Shown: piece after piece, positions 8,160 through 15,767 of the stretch
Layout: the number at the start of each line of letters is the position of its first letter
Numbering within the stretch: position 1 is the first letter of the stretch
Assembly: GCA_013811945.1 (NCBI GenBank)
Contig: JACCUI010000103.1
Location: forward strand, 1-38,545
Direction of reading: 5' to 3'
DNA: 38,545 nucleotides
From: Pyrinomonadaceae bacterium
Lineage (GTDB): Bacteria; Acidobacteriota; Blastocatellia; Pyrinomonadales; Pyrinomonadaceae
Notes under the pieces: generated by a model
The model's database searches: none
Told to the model about the DNA's origin: nothing
What the model saw: the letters and a program-made list of their open reading frames with translations, nothing else
Position numbers and translations under genes: made by a program

Positions 8160-10613
8160 ATGTCTAACAATCGGAAAAACGAAGAGCCTCTAAGAGTAGT
8201 TGGCAAACCATTCCGCAAAGTCGATGCCCGGGCAAAGTGCATGGGCCAGACGAAGTTTGCCGACGACATCGTGCTGCCCAGGATGATCTACGCGAAGATC
8301 CTGCGCAGCCATCATCCCCATGCCCTGATAAAACGAATCGATGCCTCCAAGGCGCTCGCGACCCCGGGCGTTTTTGCAGTTATCACCGGCCAGGACTTGC
8401 CCAACTCCTATGGAATCCTTCCGGTCAGCCAGGATGAACATGCGCTCTGTATCGACAAAGTCCGTTTTATCGGCGACCCGGTCGCAGCCGTGGTGGCAAG
8501 CGACGAAGACACCGCCTTCGACGCGATGAATCTCATTGAAGTCGAATATGAGAACCTGCCCTCAATCTCGACGATTGACGAAGCGCTGCTGATCGAAGAG
8601 CCGCGCATTCACGAATACGGGGATGGCGGCAACATCCACAAAAAGGTTTCGTTGGAATTTGGCGACGTCGAGGAGGGTTTTGCTGAGGCCGATCTGGTTC
8701 GCGAAGACACTTTCTTCTACGAAGGCAATACCCATCTACCCCTCGAACAACACGCTGCCATTGCTTATTTCGATACCGACAATAAATTAACAATCTGGAG
8801 CTCGACGCAGACGCCGCATTACGTTCATCGCGCCCTCGCGAAAGTTCTGGAGTTGCCGGCGAGCCATGTTCGCGTCATTGCCACCCCCAACGGAGGCGGC
8901 TTTGGCGGCAAGAGTGATCCTTTCAATCACGAGATCATCGTCTGCAAGCTATCGATGATCACGGGTCGTCCGGTCAAATGCACGCTCACCCGCGAAGAGG
9001 TTTTCTACTGCCACCGCGGCCGTCATCCCGTGTTGATGCAGGTGAAGACGGGAGTTAAGAAAGACGGCTCGATTACCGGGATGCACTTCAAGTCGTTCCT
9101 GGACGGCGGGGCCTATGGCAGCTACGGCGTCGCCAGCACCTTCTACACGGGCGCGTTGCAGACCGTCACGTACGACGTGCCCCGCTACAAATTTCAGGGT
9201 GTACGCGTGTTTACCAACAAGCCGCCGTGTGGCCCCAAGCGCGGTCACGGCACACCCCAGCCGCGTTACGCAGTCGAAGTTCAACTCGACAAAATCGCCG
9301 AACAACTGGCCCTGGATCCGGCACAGATCCGCAGACAGCACTTGGTGAAACCTTACTCGGTCACCGCCAACTATCTACGCATCGGCAGCATGGGACTCGG
9401 GAAGTGTATCGACAAGGTTGTCGAAGGCTCAGACTGGAAGAGCAAGTTTTCAGGCTGGAACAAAGAGAATCGCAAGTTGCCTTTTGGCAAAGGCATTGGC
9501 ATCGCTTGCAGCTCCTATATCTGCGGTGCAGGCCTGCCGATTTATTGGAACAGCATGCCGCAGTCGGGCGTGCAGCTGCGGCTGGATCGCCAGGGCGGCG
9601 TCTGTGTGATGTGTGGCTCGATAGATATTGGCCAGGGCTCTGATTCAATCCTCGCCTACATCGTCGCTGAAGTTCTGGGAATCGATCCCTTCGATATACG
9701 CATCGTCACCGCGGACACGGATCTGACGCCGGTAGATCTCGGCAGTTACTCGAGCCGCGTTACGTTGATGACCGGCAACGCCGCAATACAGGCGGCTGAA
9801 AGGGCGCGCGAGCTGTTGGTGATGGCGGTATCGGAAAAACTCGGCGTACCAATCGAGAATATCTCGCTGGCCGAACGTAGAGTCTTCGACGTGGAAAATC
9901 CGGATGTTGGAGTGTCATTTGCCGAGGCAGTGGTATTGGCGGAATCGAAGTTCGGCACGATTGGCACTGTCGGATCCTACTCGCCGCCGCCGTCGCCCGG
10001 TAAGTTCAAAGGCGCCGGTGTTGGACCATCACCTGCTTACAGCTACACGGCCGCGGTTGCGGAAGTGGATGTCGATCCCTCAACCGGCATTGTGGTTGTC
10101 GAGCGCATCTGGATTGCTCACGACATCGGCCAGTCAATCAACCCTATGCTGGTAATGGGTCAGGTTGAAGGCAGTGTCTACATGGGTCTGGGCGAAATTC
10201 TGATGGAAGAGATGGCTTATCGCGGTAATCGCAACGTGGTCCACAAGTTTCCTTCCATGCTGGAATACAAGAGCCCAACGACGATGGAGATGTGCGACGT
10301 TAAGACCTATCTCATCGAGGACGCCGATCCCAATGGGCCGTTTGGCGCGAAGGAAGTCGGACAGGGACCGTTGCTTCCCGTGCCTCCGGCAGTCGCTAAT
10401 GCTGTTTACGATGCGGTGGGAGTGCGTATCGACGAAGTGCCGATCATGCCGGAGAAGGTTTTGAAGGCGCTGCGTGAAAAAGCGAAGGGTGGCGACGGCC
10501 GTTACGGCCCTGATTCAGTGCCTGGGGTTGAGTGGCCCCCGCCGATGCGAGTGCTAACGCCGGCAGAAGGCGGCGACGGACGCGAGATGCCGCGGGTGGC
10601 GGTGCATTCGTGA
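8160..10613 (+). CDS. hcrA: molybdopterin-binding large subunit of a 4-hydroxybenzoyl-CoA reductase-type enzyme
   Basis: The 817-residue catalytic subunit of a xanthine oxidase-family molybdoenzyme. The N-terminal domain (about 10-125) has GQTKFADDIVLPRMIYAKIL and FIGDPVAAVVA. The cofactor domains include ATPNGGGFGGKSDPFNHEII, CGPKRGHGTPQPRYAVE and CGSIDIGQGSDSILAYIVAE. Near the C-terminus NGPFGAKEVGQGPLLPVPPA carries the expected catalytic glutamate at about residue 732. In the 4-hydroxybenzoyl-CoA reductase family the enzyme reductively removes the para hydroxyl of the CoA ester; related enzymes instead hydroxylate aromatic or aldehyde substrates. The real substrate is unknown here. The ATG at 8160 lacks a strong ribosome binding site. 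The beta subunit gene is separated from this one by a 2.2 kb accessory block, which is unusual. Confidence 0.85.
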   Translation: MSNNRKNEEPLRVVGKPFRKVDARAKCMGQTKFADDIVLPRMIYAKILRSHHPHALIKRIDASKALATPGVFAVITGQDLPNSYGILPVSQDEHALCIDKVRFIGDPVAAVVASDEDTAFDAMNLIEVEYENLPSISTIDEALLIEEPRIHEYGDGGNIHKKVSLEFGDVEEGFAEADLVREDTFFYEGNTHLPLEQHAAIAYFDTDNKLTIWSSTQTPHYVHRALAKVLELPASHVRVIATPNGGGFGGKSDPFNHEIIVCKLSMITGRPVKCTLTREEVFYCHRGRHPVLMQVKTGVKKDGSITGMHFKSFLDGGAYGSYGVASTFYTGALQTVTYDVPRYKFQGVRVFTNKPPCGPKRGHGTPQPRYAVEVQLDKIAEQLALDPAQIRRQHLVKPYSVTANYLRIGSMGLGKCIDKVVEGSDWKSKFSGWNKENRKLPFGKGIGIACSSYICGAGLPIYWNSMPQSGVQLRLDRQGGVCVMCGSIDIGQGSDSILAYIVAEVLGIDPFDIRIVTADTDLTPVDLGSYSSRVTLMTGNAAIQAAERARELLVMAVSEKLGVPIENISLAERRVFDVENPDVGVSFAEAVVLAESKFGTIGTVGSYSPPPSPGKFKGAGVGPSPAYSYTAAVAEVDVDPSTGIVVVERIWIAHDIGQSINPMLVMGQVEGSVYMGLGEILMEEMAYRGNRNVVHKFPSMLEYKSPTTMEMCDVKTYLIEDADPNGPFGAKEVGQGPLLPVPPAVANAVYDAVGVRIDEVPIMPEKVLKALREKAKGGDGRYGPDSVPGVEWPPPMRVLTPAEGGDGREMPRVAVHS

Positions 10614-10639
10614 GGCTCTAAAACCAATGGGCAAAGGTG

Positions 10640-10852
10640 ATGCATAAATATGAAGTGATTATTTACTGGAGCAATGAAGACCAGGTCTTCGTTGCCGAGG
10701 TGCCTGAACTCTCAGGTTGCATGGCTCATGGCGAGACGAAGGTTGACGCACGGGCGAAGGCAGACCAAGCAGTTCAACTCTGGCTCGACACTGCGGCAGA
10801 ATTTGGTGATCCGATTCCAGAACCGAAGGGTCAGCGTTTGATGCTGGCGTAG
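10640..10852 (+). CDS. HicB-like small protein
   Basis: The 70-residue protein has the HicB-type N-terminal fold: a YEVIIYWSNEDQVFVAEVPE strand pair followed by LSGCMAHGETKVDARAKADQ and AVQLWLDTAAEFGDPIPEP. HicB proteins are antitoxins partnered with HicA mRNA interferases, but no HicA is adjacent and the C-terminal DNA-binding domain is absent. It may be an orphan antitoxin or one of the stand-alone HicB-domain proteins. A GTG lies immediately before the chosen ATG. It starts the accessory block inserted between the hydroxylase large and beta subunit genes. Confidence 0.75.
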   Translation: MHKYEVIIYWSNEDQVFVAEVPELSGCMAHGETKVDARAKADQAVQLWLDTAAEFGDPIPEPKGQRLMLA

Positions 10853-10892
10853 ATCGATGGCGAAGGCGTGACGGCACATTCGTGAGTAAGAA

Positions 10893-11186
10893 ATGAAGCA
10901 TGGCCTTCTGGAATTTGAATGGGATCCAAAGAAGGCCGCGAGGAATCTTCGAAAGCACCGCGTCTCGTTTGAAGAGGCGGCTTCAGTCTTCAACGACGAG
11001 TTTGCGACGGTCTATGAGGATCCTGATCACTCGCAACACGAACGAAGATACCTGTCGGTCGGCGCTTCCGCACGCGGGAGACTGTTAATGATTGCCTACT
11101 CCTATCGAGGTGTAAGGATAAGAATAATCAACGCAAGAAAAGTGACAAAGGAGGAAAGGGAAATGTATGAAGAAGAAGATCGATGA
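10893..11186 (+). CDS. brnT: BrnT family toxin
   Basis: The 97-residue protein matches BrnT, a ribonuclease toxin of the RelE fold. It has the FEWDPKKAARNLRKHRVSFE opening, then EAASVFNDEFATVYEDPDHS, ERRYLSVGASARGRLLMIAY and the IRIINARKVTKEEREMYEE end. The BrnT signature residues (WD..KA..N..KH.VSFE, R.I.AR..T..ER..Y) are all visible. BrnT cuts RNA and is neutralised by a partner that also represses the operon. The gene overlaps the next one by 20 bases, the usual coupling of a toxin with its antitoxin. Confidence 0.88.
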   Translation: MKHGLLEFEWDPKKAARNLRKHRVSFEEAASVFNDEFATVYEDPDHSQHERRYLSVGASARGRLLMIAYSYRGVRIRIINARKVTKEEREMYEEEDR

Positions 11187-11445
11187 AGATTCGGATGAAT
11201 TGAGACCCGAGTATGATCTCAAAAAGCTCAAATTTGTTGGACGAGGGATCTTTGCAAAACGTTATCGTTCAGGCACCAACCTCGTTTTGTTGGAGCCCGA
11301 TGTTAGGAAAGCTTTTCCGGATGACGAGTCGGTGAACGAAGCCTTGCGAGTTATTGCGAAGGTAGCGAAACAACAAGCTTCGCGAGTTCGGAAGACCCCC
11401 GTTCGAACTCGAGCACAATCATCCCGAGTGCGGCGGGCCGGCTAG
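11167..11445 (+). CDS. antitoxin partner of BrnT
   Basis: This 92-residue basic protein has the pattern YDLKKLKFVGRGIFAKRYRS, then GTNLVLLEPDVRKAFPDDES and VNEALRVIAKVA. It resembles the small antitoxins found beside BrnT that have an MNT/ribbon-helix-helix-like core, not classical BrnA. The overlap with brnT and a strong AAGGAGG upstream of its start (about 11148-11154) support tight coupling. A basic tail (RVRKTPVRTRAQSSRVRRAG) could bind DNA for autoregulation. The start at 11167 overlaps the end of brnT. Confidence 0.7.
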   Translation: MKKKIDEDSDELRPEYDLKKLKFVGRGIFAKRYRSGTNLVLLEPDVRKAFPDDESVNEALRVIAKVAKQQASRVRKTPVRTRAQSSRVRRAG

Positions 11446-11450
11446 GATTG

Positions 11451-11603
11451 ATGAGCCAACAATCAACCGATAGGCCTTTGGTCTTTTCCGTTGTTGACGA
11501 CGACGGCGAAAACGTAACCATCGAAATCTCGGAAGAGGACTATCAGCACGATCTGGCAGCCGGGATCGATGAAGCGGACACCCTCAAACCCGGGTCGCTA
11601 TAA
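11451..11603 (+). CDS. small acidic protein of unknown function
   Basis: A 50-residue frame begins at an ATG five bases after the antitoxin stop: MSQQSTDRPLVFSVVDDDGE, then an acidic stretch NVTIEISEEDYQHDLAAGID. I do not recognise a family. A second, 21-codon frame (MKRGGFLARHPELKLKDRKK, 11605-11670) follows one base later and may be a basic partner or chance. The tight spacing after the toxin-antitoxin pair suggests cotranscription, but coding potential is uncertain. Confidence 0.4.
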   Translation: MSQQSTDRPLVFSVVDDDGENVTIEISEEDYQHDLAAGIDEADTLKPGSL

Positions 11604-11697
11604 GATGAAACGTGGTGGTTTTCTCGCGCGCCACCCCGAGTTGAAGCTCAAGGATAGAAAGAAAGCGTGACGCTGAACGAATTACGACCGCAAAATT

Positions 11698-12873
11698 ATG
11701 AACCCCGGAATATTTCTAATCCAGGATAACGACGAGCTTGTTGAAATGAATGAGCAGGCGTACGACTCCGAGGATCTATTACAGACACTACTTGCCAAGT
11801 ATCCTTCGCTATTGGCAGGGAGCCAAATAGATGCCAAGGCGCCAAGGAAATGGCTCTTAATCGGCCGCGAGTTCGGCGTGCCTTCTGAAGAAGGCGGCGC
11901 CGATCAGTGGTCGCTGGACCACCTGTTTCTTGATCAGGATGCGATACCAACCATCGTGGAGGTGAAACGAAGCACGAACACAACCATTCGCCGAGAAATC
12001 GTTGGCCAGATGCTGGATTACGCGGCAAATGCAGTTGTTTATTGGCCCGTTGACCGAATTCGCTCGAGGTTCGAAACTAATTGCGAAAGACAAGGCTTTG
12101 ATCCTGAAGAGAGACTCAGAGATTTCCTCGAGTCAGTAGTAGAGCCAGAGGAGTTTTGGCAAAAAGCCAATACAAATCTTCAAGCCGGCAAGATACGTCT
12201 GCTATTCATTGCTGACGAAATTCCTACAAAGCTTCAACGCATTGTCGAGTTCTTGAACGAACAGATGAACCCCGCCGAGGTGCTTGCGATTGAAATCAAG
12301 CAATTTGTCGGGCAGGGCTTGAGGGGCCTCGTGCCAAGAGTTATTGGTCAAACCGCTGAAGCAATAGAGAAGTCTCCCATTTCGGAGGTTGGTCAGATTC
12401 AGCTTGAGTTCTGGACTGCCTTCAAAAGTTACATGGATGGTACCAGTAAAATTGCCTGTCCAAAGCCAGCACCCCAGAGTTGGATGAATCATTCGATTGG
12501 TGTAGGTGGTTTTGGTCTGTCCTCGATAGCATCAACATGGAGTTCGGAGACATCGAGCTACGAGCATCCTGAAATCCGGGCTGAATTCTGGATGAACGGC
12601 AGTGATTTCAGGACTCTTTTTGGCATGTTGGAGGCTCAGAGATCAGAGATTGAAAGCGAAGTGGGACAAGGACTAGTCTGGGACAATTCACCAGAGAAGA
12701 AGCGCTCGCGCAAGATCTACATGCGGAAATCTGCTGATTTCCTTGATCAAACTAAGTGGCCTGAACAACATGAGTGGTTGCGCGTCAGTCTTGAAAAGCT
12801 TAACCGAGTATTCGCCCCGCGCGTGAAAAACCTAGACGGCTTGAGAGTTAGCGCCAGTACTCAGTCACCATGA
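11698..12873 (+). CDS. PD-(D/E)XK nuclease-like protein with DUF4268 region
   Basis: The 391-residue protein has a restriction-endonuclease-like N-terminus. The pattern D74...E88-V-K90 (in LDHLFLD and TIVEVKRST) followed by QMLDYAANAV fits the PD-(D/E)XK core, as in NucS/DUF91-like and DUF4268-associated proteins. The middle (about 190-215) predicts an IRLLFIADEIP strand-turn. The C-terminal part (about 240-380) resembles DUF4268, with FWTAFKSYM, IRAEFWMN and KIYMRKSADF. Proteins of this type occur in accessory and defence-like regions; the function is unproven. Its stop overlaps the start of the FAD subunit gene in an ATGA arrangement, so the two are probably translationally coupled although functionally unrelated. 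Confidence 0.75.
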   Translation: MNPGIFLIQDNDELVEMNEQAYDSEDLLQTLLAKYPSLLAGSQIDAKAPRKWLLIGREFGVPSEEGGADQWSLDHLFLDQDAIPTIVEVKRSTNTTIRREIVGQMLDYAANAVVYWPVDRIRSRFETNCERQGFDPEERLRDFLESVVEPEEFWQKANTNLQAGKIRLLFIADEIPTKLQRIVEFLNEQMNPAEVLAIEIKQFVGQGLRGLVPRVIGQTAEAIEKSPISEVGQIQLEFWTAFKSYMDGTSKIACPKPAPQSWMNHSIGVGGFGLSSIASTWSSETSSYEHPEIRAEFWMNGSDFRTLFGMLEAQRSEIESEVGQGLVWDNSPEKKRSRKIYMRKSADFLDQTKWPEQHEWLRVSLEKLNRVFAPRVKNLDGLRVSASTQSP

Positions 12874-13874
12874 TGCGTCTACCCAAATTCGACTACCGTG
12901 TGCCGCGAGAAATCTCGGAGGCGGTGAAGATCATGGGCGATGTCGGACCTGAGGGGCAGTTTGTGGCGGGAGGTACGGATCTCTATCCCAACATGAAGCG
13001 CCGGCAGCAGACGCCGAAGACTGTTATCTCAGTCATGCGGGTGACTGAGTTGAATCAGATCTCAGGTGAGGGGAAGTCAGGTTTGAGGATCGGTGCGTCG
13101 GTAACTCTAACTGATGTCTGCGATCACCCAATCGTCAACCGTGATTATCCAGTTGTTGCCCACGCCGCGCGCACCATCTCCACTCCGATTCTGCGCAACA
13201 TGGGCACGATTGGCGGCAACTTGCTGCTCGACACACGCTGCAACTATTACGATCAAAACTACGAGTGGCGCAAAGGCATCAACTTCTGCTTAAAGAAGGA
13301 CGGCGACATCTGTTGGGTGGCGCCCGGGAGTTCCAAGTGCTGGGCGGTGCAGTCCTCGGATCTCGTGCCAGTAATGGTGGCCATCGGCGCGAGGTTGCGA
13401 TTTGCTTCGACACTTGGCGATCGGGTGATCGATGCCGCAGGTCTATACAACGACGATGGTATCTACTATCTGCACAAAAGGCCTGATGAGCTCCTCGTCG
13501 ATATTCAACTACCGCCAACCAACGGCTGGCGCGCTTCTTACCAGAAGCTTCGCCGTCGAGGGGCGTTCGATTTTCCGGTGCTGGGCGTGGCCGCCTGGGT
13601 GCAGTTGGAACCGCGAGCCGGTGGCGCTAGTGGCAGCGAGCGAGTCGTTAAAGACGCAAAGATAATCCTTGGAGGAATTGCGCCTTCGCCGATCGAAGTA
13701 AAAGAGGCTGCGGGTTCACTGATCGGCCAACCCCTCGATCGTGAGCACATCGAAGCGGCTGCTGAAGCTGCTTACGTCAAGGCCCGTCCACTCGACAACA
13801 CCGACTTCGTCATGAACTGGCGCAAACAGATGACGCGACAATACACGCTCCGCGCGCTCAACGAATTAGTCTAA
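12870..13874 (+). CDS. hcrB: FAD- and [4Fe-4S]-binding subunit, 4-hydroxybenzoyl-CoA reductase beta type
   Basis: The 334-residue protein has the FAD-binding fold of xanthine oxidase-family medium subunits (FVAGGTDLYPNM near 31-42, TISTPILRNMGTIGGNLLLD near 102-121). Unlike most of them it carries an inserted loop with four cysteines at residues 124, 140, 148 and 157, a CX15CX7CX8C pattern. From memory this is the spacing of the extra [4Fe-4S] cluster ligands in the beta subunit of Thauera aromatica 4-hydroxybenzoyl-CoA reductase, offset by two residues. That cluster lets ferredoxin electrons flow backwards to the molybdenum site. Its presence is the main reason to place this enzyme in the reductase branch. 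An alternative start is the ATG at 12873. Confidence 0.85.
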   Translation: MMRLPKFDYRVPREISEAVKIMGDVGPEGQFVAGGTDLYPNMKRRQQTPKTVISVMRVTELNQISGEGKSGLRIGASVTLTDVCDHPIVNRDYPVVAHAARTISTPILRNMGTIGGNLLLDTRCNYYDQNYEWRKGINFCLKKDGDICWVAPGSSKCWAVQSSDLVPVMVAIGARLRFASTLGDRVIDAAGLYNDDGIYYLHKRPDELLVDIQLPPTNGWRASYQKLRRRGAFDFPVLGVAAWVQLEPRAGGASGSERVVKDAKIILGGIAPSPIEVKEAAGSLIGQPLDREHIEAAAEAAYVKARPLDNTDFVMNWRKQMTRQYTLRALNELV

Positions 13875-13942
13875 AATCACGACTCTGAAGTCTCAGAGTC
13901 AAGAATTCAAAAGAATGGGACTCTTAGCAGGCTGCTGAAAAA

Positions 13943-14032
13943 CTAAGAACGGTCCACAAAATCACACGAACGGACACGAAGAGCCCTTAGTTCGAGTCAT
14001 TTCGTGTGGTTTCGTGGATCGTCCTATTCTTT
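13943..14032. repeat. inverted pair of TTCGTG/CACGAA arrays upstream of the nucleotidyltransferase gene
   Basis: The left arm contains ATCACACGAACGGACACGAA (13961-13980). The right arm contains TTCGTGTGGTTTCGTGGATC (14001-14020). This is the same text as the inner stem of the palindrome at 4961-5215, and both sites keep the inverted arrangement. Just before it, GCAGGCTGCTGAAAAACT (13927-13944) resembles the terminal sequence of some insertion elements, but no transposase is present. The right arm ends about 15 bases before the ATG at 14047. Confidence 0.8.
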
Positions 14033-14046
14033 CTGAGAATGGTTTC

Positions 14047-14706
14047 ATGAGTGAAGTTTCTGCAATCCTCCTGGCCGCTGGTCGATCAGAGCGCATGGGC
14101 GCTTTTAAACCTCTCCTTCCCTTCGGTGAGACAACCGTTGTTCGTAAGTGCATCCAAAACCTCCGCGGGGCTGGAGTTGAAGACATTGTTGTGGTGCTGG
14201 GCCACCGCGCTGAGGACCTTCAGCAGGCTGTAGATGATCTCGATGTCAGATTTACCATTAACCCAGATTCAACCAGCGAAATGAGTACCTCAATCGCCTG
14301 TGGCGTCAGAGAACTCCTTCCAGAAATCAGGGCTGTTCTTATTGCCTTGACGGATCAGCCGGCGGTTCCGCCCGACGTCATAAGGGCCATCGTGAAAGAA
14401 TGGACATCAGGAGAGAGGCTGGTCGTCCCCGAGTTTGAAGGCCACGGTGGTCATCCCGTCCTGATTGAGCTCCGCTTTCGCGACGAGCTGTTAAAGCTGG
14501 ATTCGGGCGGGGGCCTTAGATCCTTTCTCAGAGCACACCAGGAGCAGGTCCGACGGTTACCTGTTAATTCGGCCTTCATTGCGCGGGACATGGATACATG
14601 GGATGATTACCGAGCCTTACACCAGGAAGTCTTCGGTGTTCCACCAGCAGACCGGGAGTCAACGGGCCCAAGTAACCCGGACTCCGAAAGAGACTCGCTT
14701 AATTGA
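14047..14706 (+). CDS. MobA-like nucleotidyltransferase, probable molybdenum cofactor cytidylyltransferase (MocA type)
   Basis: The protein of about 219 residues is a GT-A fold nucleotidyltransferase. It has AILLAAGRSERMGAFKPLLP near the N-terminus, VVVLGHRAEDLQ, and ALTDQPAVPPDVIRAIV, where the DQP motif is characteristic of the MocA/xanthine dehydrogenase maturation branch. It also has the GGHPVLI segment. MocA converts molybdopterin to the cytosine dinucleotide form used by xanthine oxidase-family enzymes, so its place directly after the hydroxylase subunit genes fits. An in-frame GTG at 14014 lies inside the repeat, so I use the ATG at 14047. There is no clear Shine-Dalgarno. Confidence 0.8.
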   Translation: MSEVSAILLAAGRSERMGAFKPLLPFGETTVVRKCIQNLRGAGVEDIVVVLGHRAEDLQQAVDDLDVRFTINPDSTSEMSTSIACGVRELLPEIRAVLIALTDQPAVPPDVIRAIVKEWTSGERLVVPEFEGHGGHPVLIELRFRDELLKLDSGGGLRSFLRAHQEQVRRLPVNSAFIARDMDTWDDYRALHQEVFGVPPADRESTGPSNPDSERDSLN

Positions 14707-14794
14707 CCCAACTAAACCCGGCCTCTGGTCATCTAATGCGGTGTCGGTTTTCCCAAGTCTCAACGACGAGGCTGGAGGTCACAAAGGAGAAAAG

Positions 14795-15328
14795 ATGATT
14801 CTCTCAAACTACAAGGCCTATGCGGCCGCATTCCTTTTGGTGCTGCTTGGTTCAAGCCTCGCTTTGGCGCAAAAGAGTGACAGTGGGCCCGTTGACTTCT
14901 CGATGCGGTCAATCGACGGTCAGTCGGTTACCTCTGAGAGCCTCCGCGGCGAAGTTGTGGTGCTTGCTTTTGGCGCTTCATGGCTCCCACTTTCGCGGAC
15001 TCAATTACAGGGAATCAGAAAACTCGCCGACGAGTACAGCGACCGCGGGGTAGTTGTCTACTTCGTGAGCACGGAGTCAGAAGATTCGAAGTCGAAGAAC
15101 TTTGCATCAGACGAGCAACTCCGCGCCTTCGCGCAAAAGTATGGTCTGAAGGTTACGGTGCTGCGGGATCCGGACGGCGCGATCTCCAAGAAGCTCGCCA
15201 TCGATCAATTGCCCTCGACAGTCATTCTCGACAAGCAGGGAAATATTGTCGGCGAGCCCATTCGCGGATTAGACCCACAGGGAAAGCTCGCGGATCAGTT
15301 GGCATCACGTCTGGACAAGATTCTCTAA
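14795..15328 (+). CDS. exported thioredoxin-fold (redoxin/TlpA-like) protein without cysteines
   Basis: The ATG at 14795 is preceded by a good AAAGGAG. The first 26 residues form a signal peptide (YAAAFLLVLLGSSLALAQ). The rest is a redoxin/TlpA-like thioredoxin fold: VDFSMRSIDGQSVTSESLRG, VVVLAFGASWLPLSRTQLQG, RDPDGAISKKLAIDQLPSTV and ILDKQGNIV. Where active family members have WCxxC, this one has WLPLS, and the whole 177-residue protein contains no cysteine. It therefore cannot do thiol-disulfide exchange. It may act as a scaffold or chaperone-like binding protein in the periplasm. It follows the MocA-like gene by 88 bases and precedes a 440-base gap. Confidence 0.8.
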   Translation: MILSNYKAYAAAFLLVLLGSSLALAQKSDSGPVDFSMRSIDGQSVTSESLRGEVVVLAFGASWLPLSRTQLQGIRKLADEYSDRGVVVYFVSTESEDSKSKNFASDEQLRAFAQKYGLKVTVLRDPDGAISKKLAIDQLPSTVILDKQGNIVGEPIRGLDPQGKLADQLASRLDKIL

Positions 15329-15572
15329 CCCCTGGCATATAAGCATTAACTTCGGGAGGTCGCCTATCATCGAGAGCGGCCTCTTCCCTTTTCAGGTGAA
15401 AGAAAATCTGGCGGGCATCGGCTAGGAAGCTCTTGCTCATCGGAGCGGAATCTAATACCTTGCTGCTTCGTCGAGACACGCCAGACCATGGTCCAAGAGT
15501 GTAGCTCTGCGAAATCTACTTTGCCGAAGATATGGTACTGGTGCAATTGGTTAGGCGATCATAGCTCGACCG

Positions 15573-15693
15573 CAGAACCGAGGAGCGGTAGCGACCGAGT
15601 AAGGTTCGACGTCACTTACACTTGGTGGAACCCTGAATTCTTCTTGCTTGACCCTAGCGAACCTGACCCGGTCGCTACCGCCCCTCGGTTCTG
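15573..15693. repeat. long inverted repeat, family A copy 2
   Basis: The arms 15573-15608 and 15658-15693 pair at 33 of 36 positions. The outer core (CAGAACCGAGGAGCGGTAGC and GCTACCGCCCCTCGGTTCTG) is shared with the copies at 7157 and 37114. The inner part AAGGTTCG / CGAACCT is specific to this copy. It fills much of the 15329-15767 gap; I see nothing else interpretable in the rest of that gap, including 15330-15570. Confidence 0.9.
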
Positions 15694-15767
15694 TCCTTGA
15701 GTAACACCCGGATGGTTGCTCCAACCGCAAGTTATCGACGGCGTCATTGTTCTTAGTCTTCTGTCCT

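Noticed and set aside
11605-11670. A 21-codon basic ORF after the small acidic protein
   Set aside because: Too short to support without homologues; mentioned with the preceding entry.
13927-13944. Insertion sequence end (GCAGGCTGCTGAAAAACT)
   Set aside because: It resembles some IS termini but has no partner end, transposase or target duplication nearby.
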